From Aestuariivivens sediminicola (lineage in GTDB: Bacteria; Bacteroidota; Bacteroidia; Flavobacteriales; Flavobacteriaceae): a stretch of DNA of 64,000 nucleotides. This document shows positions 8,089-17,244 of this stretch, one piece after another (position 1 is the first letter of the stretch; every line of letters begins with the position of its first letter). The notes below the pieces were generated by a model, which was not told the origin of the DNA, searched no databases, and saw only the letters and a list, made by a program, of their open reading frames with translations. The translations under genes were made by a program, and so were the position numbers. The stretch spans positions 62,001 through 126,000 of the forward strand of contig NZ_JAKMCM010000004.1 of assembly GCF_022662015.1 (NCBI RefSeq), in the 5' to 3' direction.

Positions 8089-8940
8089 GTGAAAACAAAA
8101 CCCATTGATATCACAAAATCTTCCGGTGAAAAGGTTAAATTTTCATTAGCAAAACTCAGGGCTTCTCTAAATCGAACGGGTGCCGATTCCCATACCGTCA
8201 ATCGCATTATCGATAAGGTTAACGACGAACTGTATGACGGTATTAGTACCAAAGAAATTTACAACAGGGCATTTGCCTTACTTAAAAAGAAGAAAGGGAT
8301 ATTGGCCTCAAAATATAAATTGAAGAAGGCCATTTATGAACTCGGGCCCACGGGTTTTCCTTTCGAGCGCTTTATAGGTGCCATTTTACAATATTCCGGT
8401 TATAGTGTTGAAATTGACAGGGTGCTAAACGGCCATTGCGTAACACATCAAATTGATGTGCTCGCCCATAAAAATGGAGAAGCCATTCTCATAGAATGCA
8501 AATTTCACAGTGAGGAAGGCCTGAAATGTAATGTTAAGGTTCCGCTCTATATCCATTCCAGATACAATGATGTGAAATCCTTCTGGGATGCAGATCCCAA
8601 AAAGGACGCTGATCTCACCAGGGGTTGGGTGGTTACAAATACACGTTTTACAGAAGATGCCATAATGTATGGGCAATGTGCCAATTTATATCTTTTGAGT
8701 TGGGACTACCCAAAAAATGACGGCTTAAAAGATCGGATTGACCGATTGGGTTTGTACCCCATTACGGTATCTACATTATTGACCGGTCGGGAAAAACAGT
8801 TCCTGCTCGGTAGGAATATCGTACTCTGCAGGGAATTGGTACGCGATGCCTATTACTTAGACCATTTGGGTGTTTCAGAAACGAGAAAGAACCATATTTT
8901 AAATGAAATTAAAATGCTCTGTCAGCATAACGTGCCATGA
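8089..8940 (+). CDS. ATP-cone / Mrr-like PD-(D/E)xK nuclease
   Basis: 283 residues with GTG start; no ATG lies near. Residues about 5-90 resemble an ATP-cone, the nucleotide-sensing domain of NrdR and class I ribonucleotide reductase (ITKSSGEKVKFSLAKLR). Residues about 95-160 are a restriction-endonuclease-like core: FERFIGAILQYSGY, then QIDVLAHKNG and LIECKFH supply the D...ExK active site. The C-terminal 100 residues are unassigned. It overlaps the beta-CASP nuclease gene by 4 nt, so the two are translationally coupled. Its position in a Usp operon, not beside a methylase, argues against a classical restriction enzyme. A nucleotide-gated nucleic-acid-processing role is an inference. Confidence 0.75.
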   Translation: MKTKPIDITKSSGEKVKFSLAKLRASLNRTGADSHTVNRIIDKVNDELYDGISTKEIYNRAFALLKKKKGILASKYKLKKAIYELGPTGFPFERFIGAILQYSGYSVEIDRVLNGHCVTHQIDVLAHKNGEAILIECKFHSEEGLKCNVKVPLYIHSRYNDVKSFWDADPKKDADLTRGWVVTNTRFTEDAIMYGQCANLYLLSWDYPKNDGLKDRIDRLGLYPITVSTLLTGREKQFLLGRNIVLCRELVRDAYYLDHLGVSETRKNHILNEIKMLCQHNVP

Positions 8941-10310
8941 AACCTTCTATTAGAATACATTTTTTAGGGGCCGCAGGCGTCGTTACCGGGTCGAAATTCC
9001 TGATTGAAACTTCAGAGATGAATATACTCTTCGATTGCGGGATGTTTCAAGGTTTAAAAAATTTAAGACAGCGTAACTGGCTTCCCTTACCTTTCAAGGC
9101 GGAAGCTATTGATGTCGTTTTGCTTACTCATGGCCACCTGGACCATGTCGGGTACTTACCAAGACTTCTAAAACAAGGGTTTAAAGGCAAAATTATAGGC
9201 ACAGCACCAACCCTTGCCATTGCAGAAATTATTTTGAAGGACAGCGCTAAGATTCATGAGGAAGAAGCTGAACGTGCCAATAAGGAAAAATACACCAGGC
9301 ACAATCCGGCATTACCCTTTTATACGCTCCATGAAGCGGAAAAAACCATCAACCATTTTCAAATGGAGTCGCCAGACACCTGGATTAGCTTATCTGAGGA
9401 CATCCTGTTCCGTTTTCAGTATAATGGTCATATTATTGGAGCCACCTTCATCGAACTGGATATTATGGGCAAACGATTTGTATTTTCAGGAGATATAGGC
9501 AGACCCAATGACTCTTTATTGCGTGATCCGAATAGACCCAGATGGGCAGACGTTCTGTTTGTAGAAAGCACTTATGGCAATAAAATACACCCTCAGGAGG
9601 ACGTCGATGTCCTGTTGGCTCAATTGATTAAGGAAACGATCTACAACAAAGGCAATCTCATCATACCTAGTTTTGCCGTGGAACGCTTACAATCGCTCAT
9701 GTTTCTGATCTGGAAGCTGTATGAGAAGAATAAAATTCCCAATATACCTGTCTATGTCGACAGCCCCATGGGCTATAATGTCTTAAAGGTTTTCGAGCGC
9801 TATCGGGAATGGCATAAATTATCGAAAGTATCCTATAGCAATATGTGCGCGCATGTGACCATAATAGAATCATACAAGGAAACCTGGGAAACCATTGATA
9901 ACAAGCGTTCAAAGATAGTTATTGCCGGAAGCGGCATGGTTACCGGCGGCAGGGTCCTCACCTATTTACAGCATCTGATCGACGATCCAAACACGACGGT
10001 GCTACTGGTCGGATATATGGCTGAAGGCACTCGAGGCAGACAACTAAAAGACGGTGCACATGACATTAAGTTCTTTGGAAAATACTACCCTGTAAAGGCC
10101 CGGATCGCATATATTGAGAGCCTATCAGCCCATGCCGACCAAAAAGAGCTTTTGGACTGGATGAGCGAAATAAGAAATATCCCTGAGAAGGTATACCTGG
10201 TTCATGGTGAACCGGATGCCCTAAATACGTTCCGTGTGAAAATAAAGGACATTTATAACTGGAACGCGACCATACCACATTTAAATGATGTGGAACACCT
10301 GTATCTCTAA
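8937..10310 (+). CDS. MBL-fold beta-CASP RNA nuclease
   Basis: 457 residues of the metallo-beta-lactamase/beta-CASP family (CPSF73-like bacterial RNases). It starts IRIHFLGAAGVVTGSKFLIE and has the zinc motif HGHLDH, the FSGDIGRP and ESTYGN segments, the beta-CASP part with IPSFAVERLQ, and the C-terminal motifs GSGMVTGGR, SLSAHADQ and VHGEP. Members are cytoplasmic exo- or endoribonucleases acting on RNA. Start is fixed by the ATGA overlap with the upstream nuclease. Coupling with Usp genes suggests RNA turnover under stress, which is an inference. Confidence 0.9.
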   Translation: MKPSIRIHFLGAAGVVTGSKFLIETSEMNILFDCGMFQGLKNLRQRNWLPLPFKAEAIDVVLLTHGHLDHVGYLPRLLKQGFKGKIIGTAPTLAIAEIILKDSAKIHEEEAERANKEKYTRHNPALPFYTLHEAEKTINHFQMESPDTWISLSEDILFRFQYNGHIIGATFIELDIMGKRFVFSGDIGRPNDSLLRDPNRPRWADVLFVESTYGNKIHPQEDVDVLLAQLIKETIYNKGNLIIPSFAVERLQSLMFLIWKLYEKNKIPNIPVYVDSPMGYNVLKVFERYREWHKLSKVSYSNMCAHVTIIESYKETWETIDNKRSKIVIAGSGMVTGGRVLTYLQHLIDDPNTTVLLVGYMAEGTRGRQLKDGAHDIKFFGKYYPVKARIAYIESLSAHADQKELLDWMSEIRNIPEKVYLVHGEPDALNTFRVKIKDIYNWNATIPHLNDVEHLYL

Positions 10311-10327
10311 TTTTAAAAATTAACAAA

Positions 10328-10744
10328 ATGGAAACAATTAAAAATTATAAGAGCTATAATGAGAACAAGTCCATTGAAGAATTACAGTTCAATTTATTAC
10401 AGGACATCAATAACCTGGAACATCTCAATTTGGAATTGGAATTTTACAGTGTTCTATTGGAAAAGCCCATATTCAAGATCCATGTCATAAATTTATACGA
10501 ACGACTTTCCGATTTAAAACATGACATCCAATCCCTGGATTCGCAAAGAGTGGCCCTGTTGAATGACATCTATTTGCATTCCAATCATATAGAACATAAA
10601 ATCGAATGTGATGATATGGCATGTGATACTTTTTTCATTCATGAACACGATGCTGTAGAATTGAGAATTTTCGAATTTAACCAAAAGGTTAAGGCCTTTA
10701 AGTTTAATTTATTCCAGTATTTGGAGAGTGTACTTATTAACTAA
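10328..10744 (+). CDS. Small coiled-coil hypothetical protein
   Basis: 138 residues, acidic, predicted mostly helical with heptad-like stretches (LQFNLLQDINNLEHLNLELEF). No signal peptide and no recognised domain. It contains a Cys/His-bearing segment HKIECDDMACDTFFIHEHD that might bind metal but does not match a known finger. It starts 17 nt after the beta-CASP gene and is likely the last gene of the Usp operon. Confidence 0.6.
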   Translation: METIKNYKSYNENKSIEELQFNLLQDINNLEHLNLELEFYSVLLEKPIFKIHVINLYERLSDLKHDIQSLDSQRVALLNDIYLHSNHIEHKIECDDMACDTFFIHEHDAVELRIFEFNQKVKAFKFNLFQYLESVLIN

Positions 10745-10783
10745 AAAAATATTTGATAATTTGTTTTATTAATCGCTTCATAC

Positions 10784-10826
10784 TGATATATATCATTGTG
10801 AAAAATGGTCAATCTCAATACTTTAG
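10784..10826 (+). promoter_or_regulatory. FNR-type promoter of hsp20 (site F)
   Basis: Palindrome TGATATATATCA (10784-10795), 23 nt, then TACTTTAG (10819-10826). Predicted start about 10831, leader about 36 nt. Confidence 0.75.
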
Positions 10827-10866
10827 GGTGACATTAAATTTACGTGTAACTTAAAATAGTGATATT

Positions 10867-11391
10867 ATGACAACATTAATGAAACGCAAAAAAAGTCGAA
10901 GGTTAACACCCTTTAACAACAGGTTATTAACTCCTTGGAGAAATAATTTGTTAGGACCTTGGAATAGTTTGTTCCCATCCAACTATGATGACTTTAGTAA
11001 TTTGATGAGATTTGATGATATTTTTAAGGACGACTTCTTTGAAGATGACAGTTTATTACCTGCTATGAATGTAAAAGAGCATAAAGATGATTTTGAAATC
11101 GAATTAGCGGCTCCCGGCTTTACTAAAAAAGATTTCGAAGTTACTATTGAAGAGGATGTACTTCATGTTCATGGTGAAAAGGAAATAGAAGAAAAAGAAA
11201 AAGAAGATGATTTTACTCGTCAAGAATTTAATTACAAATCTTTCCAAAGATCTATGGTACTTCCTAAAACTATAGATTTAGAACAAGATGTTAAGGCAAC
11301 CTACAAAAATGGTATCTTAAAAGTTAAATTACTTAAAAGAGAAGACGCTAAAATAGAAGAGCCTCTTAAAAAAGTTATCGAAGTTGATTAA
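10867..11391 (+). CDS. Hsp20/alpha-crystallin small heat shock protein
   Basis: 174 residues. A basic, Asn/Leu-rich N-terminal arm (about 1-55) precedes an alpha-crystallin domain (about 60-155) with MNVKEHKDDFEIELAAPGF, the HVHGEKE strand and the conserved closing motif YKNGILKVKL. The C-terminal tail reads IEEPLKKVIEVD. Small heat shock proteins hold unfolding proteins in the cytoplasm. Here it has its own FNR-type promoter and a strong terminator, so it is a single-gene unit. A link between an Hsp20 and Usp genes is also seen in the mycobacterial dormancy regulon. Confidence 0.93.
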   Translation: MTTLMKRKKSRRLTPFNNRLLTPWRNNLLGPWNSLFPSNYDDFSNLMRFDDIFKDDFFEDDSLLPAMNVKEHKDDFEIELAAPGFTKKDFEVTIEEDVLHVHGEKEIEEKEKEDDFTRQEFNYKSFQRSMVLPKTIDLEQDVKATYKNGILKVKLLKREDAKIEEPLKKVIEVD

Positions 11392-11403
11392 TTATCAACG
11401 GTT

Positions 11404-11438
11404 AGAAAGCAATATGCCCGGCATGTTGCTTTCTTTTT
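11404..11438 (+). terminator. hsp20 terminator
   Basis: Long hairpin: AGAAAGCAA pairs with TTGCTTTCT and the inner ATGCC pairs with GGCAT, followed by TTTTAT. Confidence 0.8.
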
Positions 11439-11460
11439 ATTTAACTAAAAACATATCAAC

Positions 11461-11901
11461 ATGAAAACAAAAGAAAAAAAAATAAAATATGAAGCTTGGT
11501 TAAATGCGGAGATAATGCATAAGAATTCGCGTAAATGGTTGTCAGAATTAGAATTTATTAAAGATGAACAATTGTTTTTTGACGATTTGATTGAATCGTA
11601 TACCCTCAAGCTTATCGACTCTAAACTCTTTCCAAAAACTAAAAAAATAATTGATCGGTTAAGTTTGATACAGGAAGAGACCCATTCCTTGATTAAAACC
11701 ATTAAAAACCACGATAAGGGGCTTGGTGTGATGATTGACGACAGTTATGAAATAGAAAAAGAGGAAAACTATAAAAAGAAACACGGAAAGCTTATGGTGG
11801 TCGTCAATAACTTCCTGGAAAAATACAAAACGCTAAAAGCCGATTTATTTACATTAATAACCGGCATTGTAAAAGACGAAAAACTTTTATTGACGAAATA
11901 A
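11461..11901 (+). CDS. Hypothetical helical protein
   Basis: 146 residues, lysine- and glutamate-rich, predicted all-helical and cytoplasmic. It resembles the 138-residue protein at 10328 in length and style (pairs such as FFDDLIESYTLKLIDSK), and may be a distant relative, but no family can be named. It follows the hsp20 terminator and starts a two-gene unit with the lipoprotein at 11911, 9 nt downstream. No FNR-type site precedes it. Confidence 0.6.
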   Translation: MKTKEKKIKYEAWLNAEIMHKNSRKWLSELEFIKDEQLFFDDLIESYTLKLIDSKLFPKTKKIIDRLSLIQEETHSLIKTIKNHDKGLGVMIDDSYEIEKEENYKKKHGKLMVVVNNFLEKYKTLKADLFTLITGIVKDEKLLLTK

Positions 11902-11910
11902 AAGAGGGAA

Positions 11911-12576
11911 ATGAAATTTCCGAAATGCATATGGATTTGTATGTTTTTGCTCGGTTGTACAAATGTTGAGCTTGTTGATTATTGGAAAAACCCGGAATAT
12001 GAGTCGTATAGTCCTAAAAAAGTGCTACTTATAGGATTGACGTCAAATGTCGAGGCAAGACAACAGTTTGAAAAACAATTGCAGCAAGAATTTGAATCCA
12101 GAGGTGTCGAAGCTGTGACGAGTTTATCGTTTTTAACGACATCTTTTACTTCAGAAAAGAAGACTTTAGAGGAGTTAAAAGAGATGGAAGACACCTTAAT
12201 TAGTGATGGCTTCGACACCATTTTATTTGCCAAATTAATCGGTAGTGAGGATAAAATTGAATACAAAACGGATTATGATGGCTTTGATATTATGGATAAA
12301 AGATTTAAAGAGGATTACTTAAAATATCAAGATGCCTTTTACAATCCGGACTATTACAATGCATATACCATTTATCATACCGAGACCTCACTGTACTGCG
12401 TCTGTCCTGAAAAAGACCAGGATCTCATCTGGAGGGGCTTTTTAGATGTCACCGAACCGGAGTCCATCAGCGAAACGGTGAACGATTATGCTCGAATGCT
12501 CATCCTCATCATCGAAGAGCAGCAGCTTATCAGCCCGGCTATTCCTGAGTTTGTAGATGATACTGAGGCCATTTAG
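11911..12576 (+). CDS. Hypothetical lipoprotein
   Basis: 221 residues. The N-terminus KFPKCIWICMFLLGCTN looks like a lipoprotein signal with the lipobox Cys in LLGC. The mature part starts VELVDYWKNPEYESYSPKKVLLIGLT, an arrangement seen in periplasmic or outer-membrane lipoproteins that bind or assemble complexes. A Tyr-rich stretch (about 130-160) precedes a CVCPEKDQ segment. Function unknown. Confidence 0.65.
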   Translation: MKFPKCIWICMFLLGCTNVELVDYWKNPEYESYSPKKVLLIGLTSNVEARQQFEKQLQQEFESRGVEAVTSLSFLTTSFTSEKKTLEELKEMEDTLISDGFDTILFAKLIGSEDKIEYKTDYDGFDIMDKRFKEDYLKYQDAFYNPDYYNAYTIYHTETSLYCVCPEKDQDLIWRGFLDVTEPESISETVNDYARMLILIIEEQQLISPAIPEFVDDTEAI

Positions 12577-12656
12577 GCCATGTCAGGACGCTCGGTTTCT
12601 TAACATTTAGATTTTACGCCAATACCCACTACCACGTATTCTATTCTGCAGCGCTA

Positions 12657-14690
12657 TTAGTCCTGTATAAACTCCATATTCCTATACCCGGCACTGTCCT
12701 TGTACCAGTCATTAAATATGGTCCCTCCGGAAACTGCCCATGTATCAAAATGATTATAGGCTTTGTTGATCGCTATCGATTACTTCGGAACTTTAAAATC
12801 ATGTACAATGTTTATAGCCCAGGGAAACCCGTTATTACTGATGAAATTACCGTCTTCATCATTGTTGACACCCGTAGTCTCAAAGCTATTTGAAGCCAGA
12901 GCTGTGTTGTTCTTATAGGCTAAATGCACTTCTTTCTCCCTGTTCTTATCGATGATCAAAAACGGATTGAATGGTGCCGGACCGAGTGTTTCGGTGCTGA
13001 TGGGGTTTTTAAATTTAACAGAAATTTTATGCTCCTCATTTAACATGGAATTGGCATCGTCAAATAGAATAACGACGGCCTTGTCCTGAGCTGCTTCAGT
13101 GCCATTTGCATTCAGATTGATATAGTTCTCGGTTAAAATAGGCCCCGTAATACCTTCTATTTGATCCGGGATCAAGGATGGTATTTCTATACCAAAGGCA
13201 TTGGTGTACCCGGCTTTATTCGATTTTGTATTGATTAAAAAATCCAATTGCACCGCCAGCCCCTGGGCATTTAGAATAGCAATAACCCTATAGTTTACAG
13301 CCAGATCGTTAAAATCGTAATCGCCATTGGAAGGCCAAAGATCCTCAAAGGCCACCGTGCCCCATCCGTATTTACTCGGGGTAAACATTTCAAAGGCTTT
13401 ATTGGCATCATCGGGGTAGCTGTCGTCTCTATCCAATATCCCGTCACCATCGGTATCAGGATCTTCAGCGATTTGTGTAAATACCTTAAACGTGGTCAAA
13501 TCGTTAATGGTCCTGCCATAGTCTGTATCATTATTTGCACTTATACCATATTTGTATACCCAACCCCCGGTTTGCGTATCCATGATGATCAGATCCGAAC
13601 TGCTGGCATTATTTGCTAGCCATAATTCCTGATTGGAGTCAAAGGTCATTGATGTGGGTTGAAATGGCAGGTTATCCGCACTGATTCGGGTACTTTGGTA
13701 CACATTGTTAGCATCCAGTTCTAATCGGTAGAGCCCGGAAAATGTACAAAGGAAGAGGGTACCGTCTTCTGAAAAGGCCAGATCCCCGCCACTGGTACTG
13801 TCTAAACCTGCAATATTCCAAACATTAATATTGTCTCCATTGGAAGGGTTGTAGGTGTAGAGTTTAGCCCCTGTCGAAAAATACAGTAAGCCATCCCTGT
13901 AATTGTAGTCCAGTCGGGGTCCTCCCCTCCCTATATTCGCAACAATATCCCAGGTATTGGTTTCAATGTCATATTTCATTAAAGGAAAGGGACTGCTTCT
14001 CCCTATGGAATACATTGTTTTGTTGTCCTGATCGACAGCGCAGGTGTAACTTCCCATTGGCATATCCGATAAATAGGTCAGCTGTCCTGTTAAGGGGTCC
14101 ACTTGAAACAACTCTCCGGAGCCATTCACACAAAACAGGTAATCGTTTACGATATCCGTCGATTTCGAGCTTGTAATGCCTTTACCGTATGATGCGCTAT
14201 GACTAAAAGTAACTTCCTGATTCTGTATGGTTTCAACAGAGGCGGAGTAGTTCAGATTTTCGTTTCTTCTGATGTAGAGTTTGTCATAGTATTTAGGCAA
14301 GGTAATGGTCCTCGTGAAGGTGCCATCCTTTGGAACTCCTGAAAAAATCAACTTATTCAGCACATCTGATTTGTATACTGCTTCGGTTTCAATTTCTCCG
14401 TATTGATTTAGAAAGGTTTCGTTTCCGGCAAAATACAAATCGTCAGAATACGCAAATACATCGTAGCGTGCATATCCTGATTTATCATTTATAGTCACCT
14501 TAACTTCCTGACTGGTACTGTAATCAAACCCATCCGGTATCGCTATCACATTTCCATCCGAAACAGCAGTATCAGTTTTCGATGTCTGAGTGTCATTATT
14601 TGATTCTGGGGCCTGATTATCATTGACATCCGGCACACTGCAGGATGTAATAATAGATATTAAAAAGACGACTTTCAATAGCGCTTTCAT
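12657..14690 (-). pseudogene. LruC-domain lipoprotein cut by a nonsense codon
   Basis: The intact frame from 14690 to 12780 encodes 636 residues: a lipoprotein signal ending in ITSCS, a beta-propeller-like middle, a calcium-loop motif DTDGDGILDRDDSYPDD and an LruC domain (about 435-636) with GWGTVAFEDLWP and GDYDFNDL. Translation stops at TAA (12780-12782) after HDFKVPK, but the same frame continues for 40 codons to 12657 with SIAINKAYNHFDTWA and FNDWYKDSAGYRN, the normal LruC C-terminus. A single G-to-T change (GAA to TAA) would explain this. The protein may still be made in shortened form. Role of LruC proteins is unknown; they are exported. Remaining bases 12577-12656 show nothing. Confidence 0.75.
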
Positions 14691-14845
14691 AGTTATAGAA
14701 TTTTTATGTTGTTGTCTTTACAGACTTAATTTTAAGTCAAAGCTAAGGCCTAAAACAGAACAGGATGGCCGTTTTTCTATTAGTTACATTTTGGAATGGG
14801 TGGTTGGTCGTTTTCTTTAGATGAATGGAGAAATGATATCGCTTT

Positions 14846-15268
14846 TTAACCTACTTCACCCTGAAGGGCTAAGTTCTGCCCTTCCCTTTCGAATACCTTT
14901 AACCAATCCAATAATGAAATTATAGTTTGAAACATGGATTGTTTTATTTTTTTCTGTTGCGAAACCTGATCCTTATAGTGTATTACAAGCGGCAAATTTT
15001 TGAATATGATGTTAAGGGCGCTGTTTAATTTATTCTTATCTGAATTAAAGGCGTGGGTGTCAATATAAGCCAGTTCCCTTAGATTAAACTGATTCACCAA
15101 ATACCGGGCTCCTGCTCGTATCGCATTTATGTCACTCTTGAATTTATTGATATTTAGCACCGATACATTTTTGCAACTTTCACTAATTTCCAATAAGTGC
15201 TCTAAGGTCTTGTCCTGACTGTTGTTGTTAACCAGACATACCTCAACATGCTTGGCGTTATTAAAGCA
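14846..15268 (-). pseudogene. Glycosyltransferase family 2 remnant (5' end lost)
   Basis: The minus-strand frame ending at 14846 can be read back to about 15268 as CFNNAKHVEVCLVNNNSQDKT and on through a region with AIRAGARYLVNQF and ELAYIDTHAFN. This is the pattern of the GT-A nucleotide-sugar domain of GT2 enzymes (VNNNS-D-T and an IRAGAR helix before a D-x-D-like strand). About 141 codons remain, well short of a full enzyme, and no proper start exists; an internal ATG at 15193 would give 115 residues. Its 5' part overlaps the broken end of the serine hydrolase in another frame. It is best read as a deletion remnant. Confidence 0.55.
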
Positions 15269-15987
15269 TAGTAACCACTCATGACATCCTCCATGTTCAC
15301 ATCATGAATAGAACCAAAGGTCTTTTTAAGATGTAATGGGTTTAAGATGGTCTCCTGTATATATTGGAATGTACCATATCCAAGGATTCGCTCCATTATG
15401 CTGTCCAGTAACAAGTAATTCGTGTTGGAATACTCATAGTCTTCATCAGGTTTAAAGTTAGCGGGTAAATCCAATACCAGAGCAAGGTTTTCCTCTGCTG
15501 TTTCCTTTGGTGTTGTCCAATACATATAGGTATCCGTATAGTTTGGAATTCCGCTTCTATGTTGGACTAGCATCCGCAAAGTGATTTTATCAGCATATTC
15601 TATTTTATCTTTCAATTCCGGTAGATGATCTGAAAGCGCATTATCTAATGCTAATTTTCCTTCTGATACCATTTTAGTAATGGCTACTGCCGTATACAAT
15701 TTACCTACGCTGGCAATTTTAAATAAAGCATTGGGATCGGATGGGATTTGGTTTGCTCTGCTTTTATAGCCAGAAGTATAAATTTCTGACCGATTTCCGT
15801 TTTTGTTTACGCCAACTACTATACCATCAAAACCGTAATCTGCGACTTTATCAACCTGTTCCTCTACCGTATCCGGCAAAGGTGTGATCCAGGCCTTAAC
15901 AATTGGCCAGGGAACAAAGCATAAAGAGATTATGGTGCCACAGAGTAAGGCAATCCTGATTATGTGTTTTGATTTTTTTTTGGTCAT
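15202..15987 (-). pseudogene. Serine hydrolase (beta-lactamase family), 3' truncated
   Basis: A 261-residue frame with a membrane-anchor segment (about 9-30) and the class C beta-lactamase/penicillin-binding hydrolase motifs SxxK in ASVGKLYTA and YSN in YEYSNTNYLLL. Homologues continue for 100 or more residues past this point. Here the family sequence ends at DVMSGYYA (about 15265) and is followed by unrelated residues to a stop at 15202, read out of frame over the glycosyltransferase remnant. The KTG-type motif is absent, so the product is likely inactive. Confidence 0.7.
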
Positions 15988-16237
15988 TGTGCAGGCCCCT
16001 ATTGTTTCATTTTAGTAATGATGCCCTCTGTGTTAAGGAAATTTGGCTTTATTACTGCAATAATAGATAAATATCAACAATCATTATTTATTATCCCATA
16101 CATTAATGTTTCAGATTATATAAAATGATAAACCGCTGTCATTTGAAAACTAAAAGACAAACAAACTGATGCTGCATATACTTTTAGTTTTATATGTAAT
16201 TGCAGCGAGACAATTAGTTAATCCTAGAGACCGAAAA
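15988..16237. other. Intergenic, no gene seen
   Basis: AT-rich spacer. A near match to the FNR-type palindrome (AGATAAATATCA, 16065-16076) has no -7 element at the usual spacing in either direction. Nothing else is evident. Confidence 0.5.
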
Positions 16238-17158
16238 TTATTTATTTTTCAATGGTGCATCATCGCATTTTAAATCTCCCAAGACATACTGGGCCCCATT
16301 CAGGTAATATTTCAGCAGTCGAGCATCCTCAAAGCTCTGGGCATTGTGGGAAGGCGATACAAAAAAAACTCGTCCCCGGCCATAGGGCTTTATCCACGAC
16401 AGGTATTTTATTTTTTCGTCAATTGGTCTTCGTTTTTTGGTCAACTTATCCGTATCCATATAAAGTAAGGGCCTGAAATTTTTTTCTGCATAGGGACTCT
16501 TAAAGATATAGGGTTCGTCTACATGAACAAAAGATTGTCCCTCAAAGCCTTCAAGTAAGGGATGGCCCTGCTCGGCAAGTTCAAGGCTAATTTCCTGCTG
16601 AGGCGGGTGGTAATCAAAAGCGGCACCAACCATCTCGTTAAAGGTATGTGAACTGTTCAGCATGGTAACGGCACCGTGCACCACCATCAGTCCCCCGCCA
16701 TTTTTGACATAGTTGAGAAGGTGTGCTTCAAGTTGTGCAGCTTTTTTTATTTTCTGTGCTTCGGTTAAACTTTTGTCCTCATCCAGCATATCCAGAATCT
16801 GGTTTCGACGCGGATGAATCGAACAGTTGTTATTCAGCACGACGGCATCATAATGTTTTAGAATACTGGGGTCGAATACCGAAAGATCTCGAGTCACATC
16901 GGTTGTATAGGCTCCGCTTTTGGCACCCAAAAGCTGTATTACAGCAGTGACATGCGGTATAGCCCAATGCTGATATCCGGTGAATTTGTCGAAAACCAAC
17001 ACTGATCTTTCTTTTTTAGGCTGAATTGCCGGAGTATCGGGCGCGATCTTTTCTATTTTTTCCAGCCATTCCGGAGTACAGGCAAATGCTTTTCGCTGGG
17101 CATTTACAATGAACACCCATAGAAGTGCAGCTAAAGACATTAGCATTCGTTTAATCAT
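16238..17158 (-). CDS. ThuA-domain protein, secreted
   Basis: 306 residues with a cleavable signal peptide (MSLAALLWVFIVNAQ). The mature protein matches the ThuA/trehalose-utilisation fold, a glutamine-amidotransferase-like domain: VLVFDKFTGYQHWAIP, AVVLNNNCSIHP, NGGGLMVVHGAV and GRGRVFFVSPSHN. ThuA proteins occur with carbohydrate catabolism genes; biochemical roles are mostly unproven. It sits two genes downstream of the GH29 fusion on the same strand, consistent with polysaccharide use. Confidence 0.85.
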   Translation of the reverse strand: MIKRMLMSLAALLWVFIVNAQRKAFACTPEWLEKIEKIAPDTPAIQPKKERSVLVFDKFTGYQHWAIPHVTAVIQLLGAKSGAYTTDVTRDLSVFDPSILKHYDAVVLNNNCSIHPRRNQILDMLDEDKSLTEAQKIKKAAQLEAHLLNYVKNGGGLMVVHGAVTMLNSSHTFNEMVGAAFDYHPPQQEISLELAEQGHPLLEGFEGQSFVHVDEPYIFKSPYAEKNFRPLLYMDTDKLTKKRRPIDEKIKYLSWIKPYGRGRVFFVSPSHNAQSFEDARLLKYYLNGAQYVLGDLKCDDAPLKNK

Positions 17159-17244
17159 TTGGGTATCTTATTATATTTCAAAATAGGTTCCGGTATTTCC
17201 GATGGACAGTCGGTATTGAGGCATAGTTCTAAAGAATGTTATCA

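Noticed and set aside
12769-12780. TTGATCGCTATCGA, palindrome-like stretch
   Set aside because: It lies inside the LruC coding remnant, has a mismatch and no promoter behind it.
16065-16076. AGATAAATATCA, a near match to the FNR-type palindrome upstream of the serine hydrolase
   Set aside because: One half site is imperfect and no -7 element lies 23 nt away in either direction.
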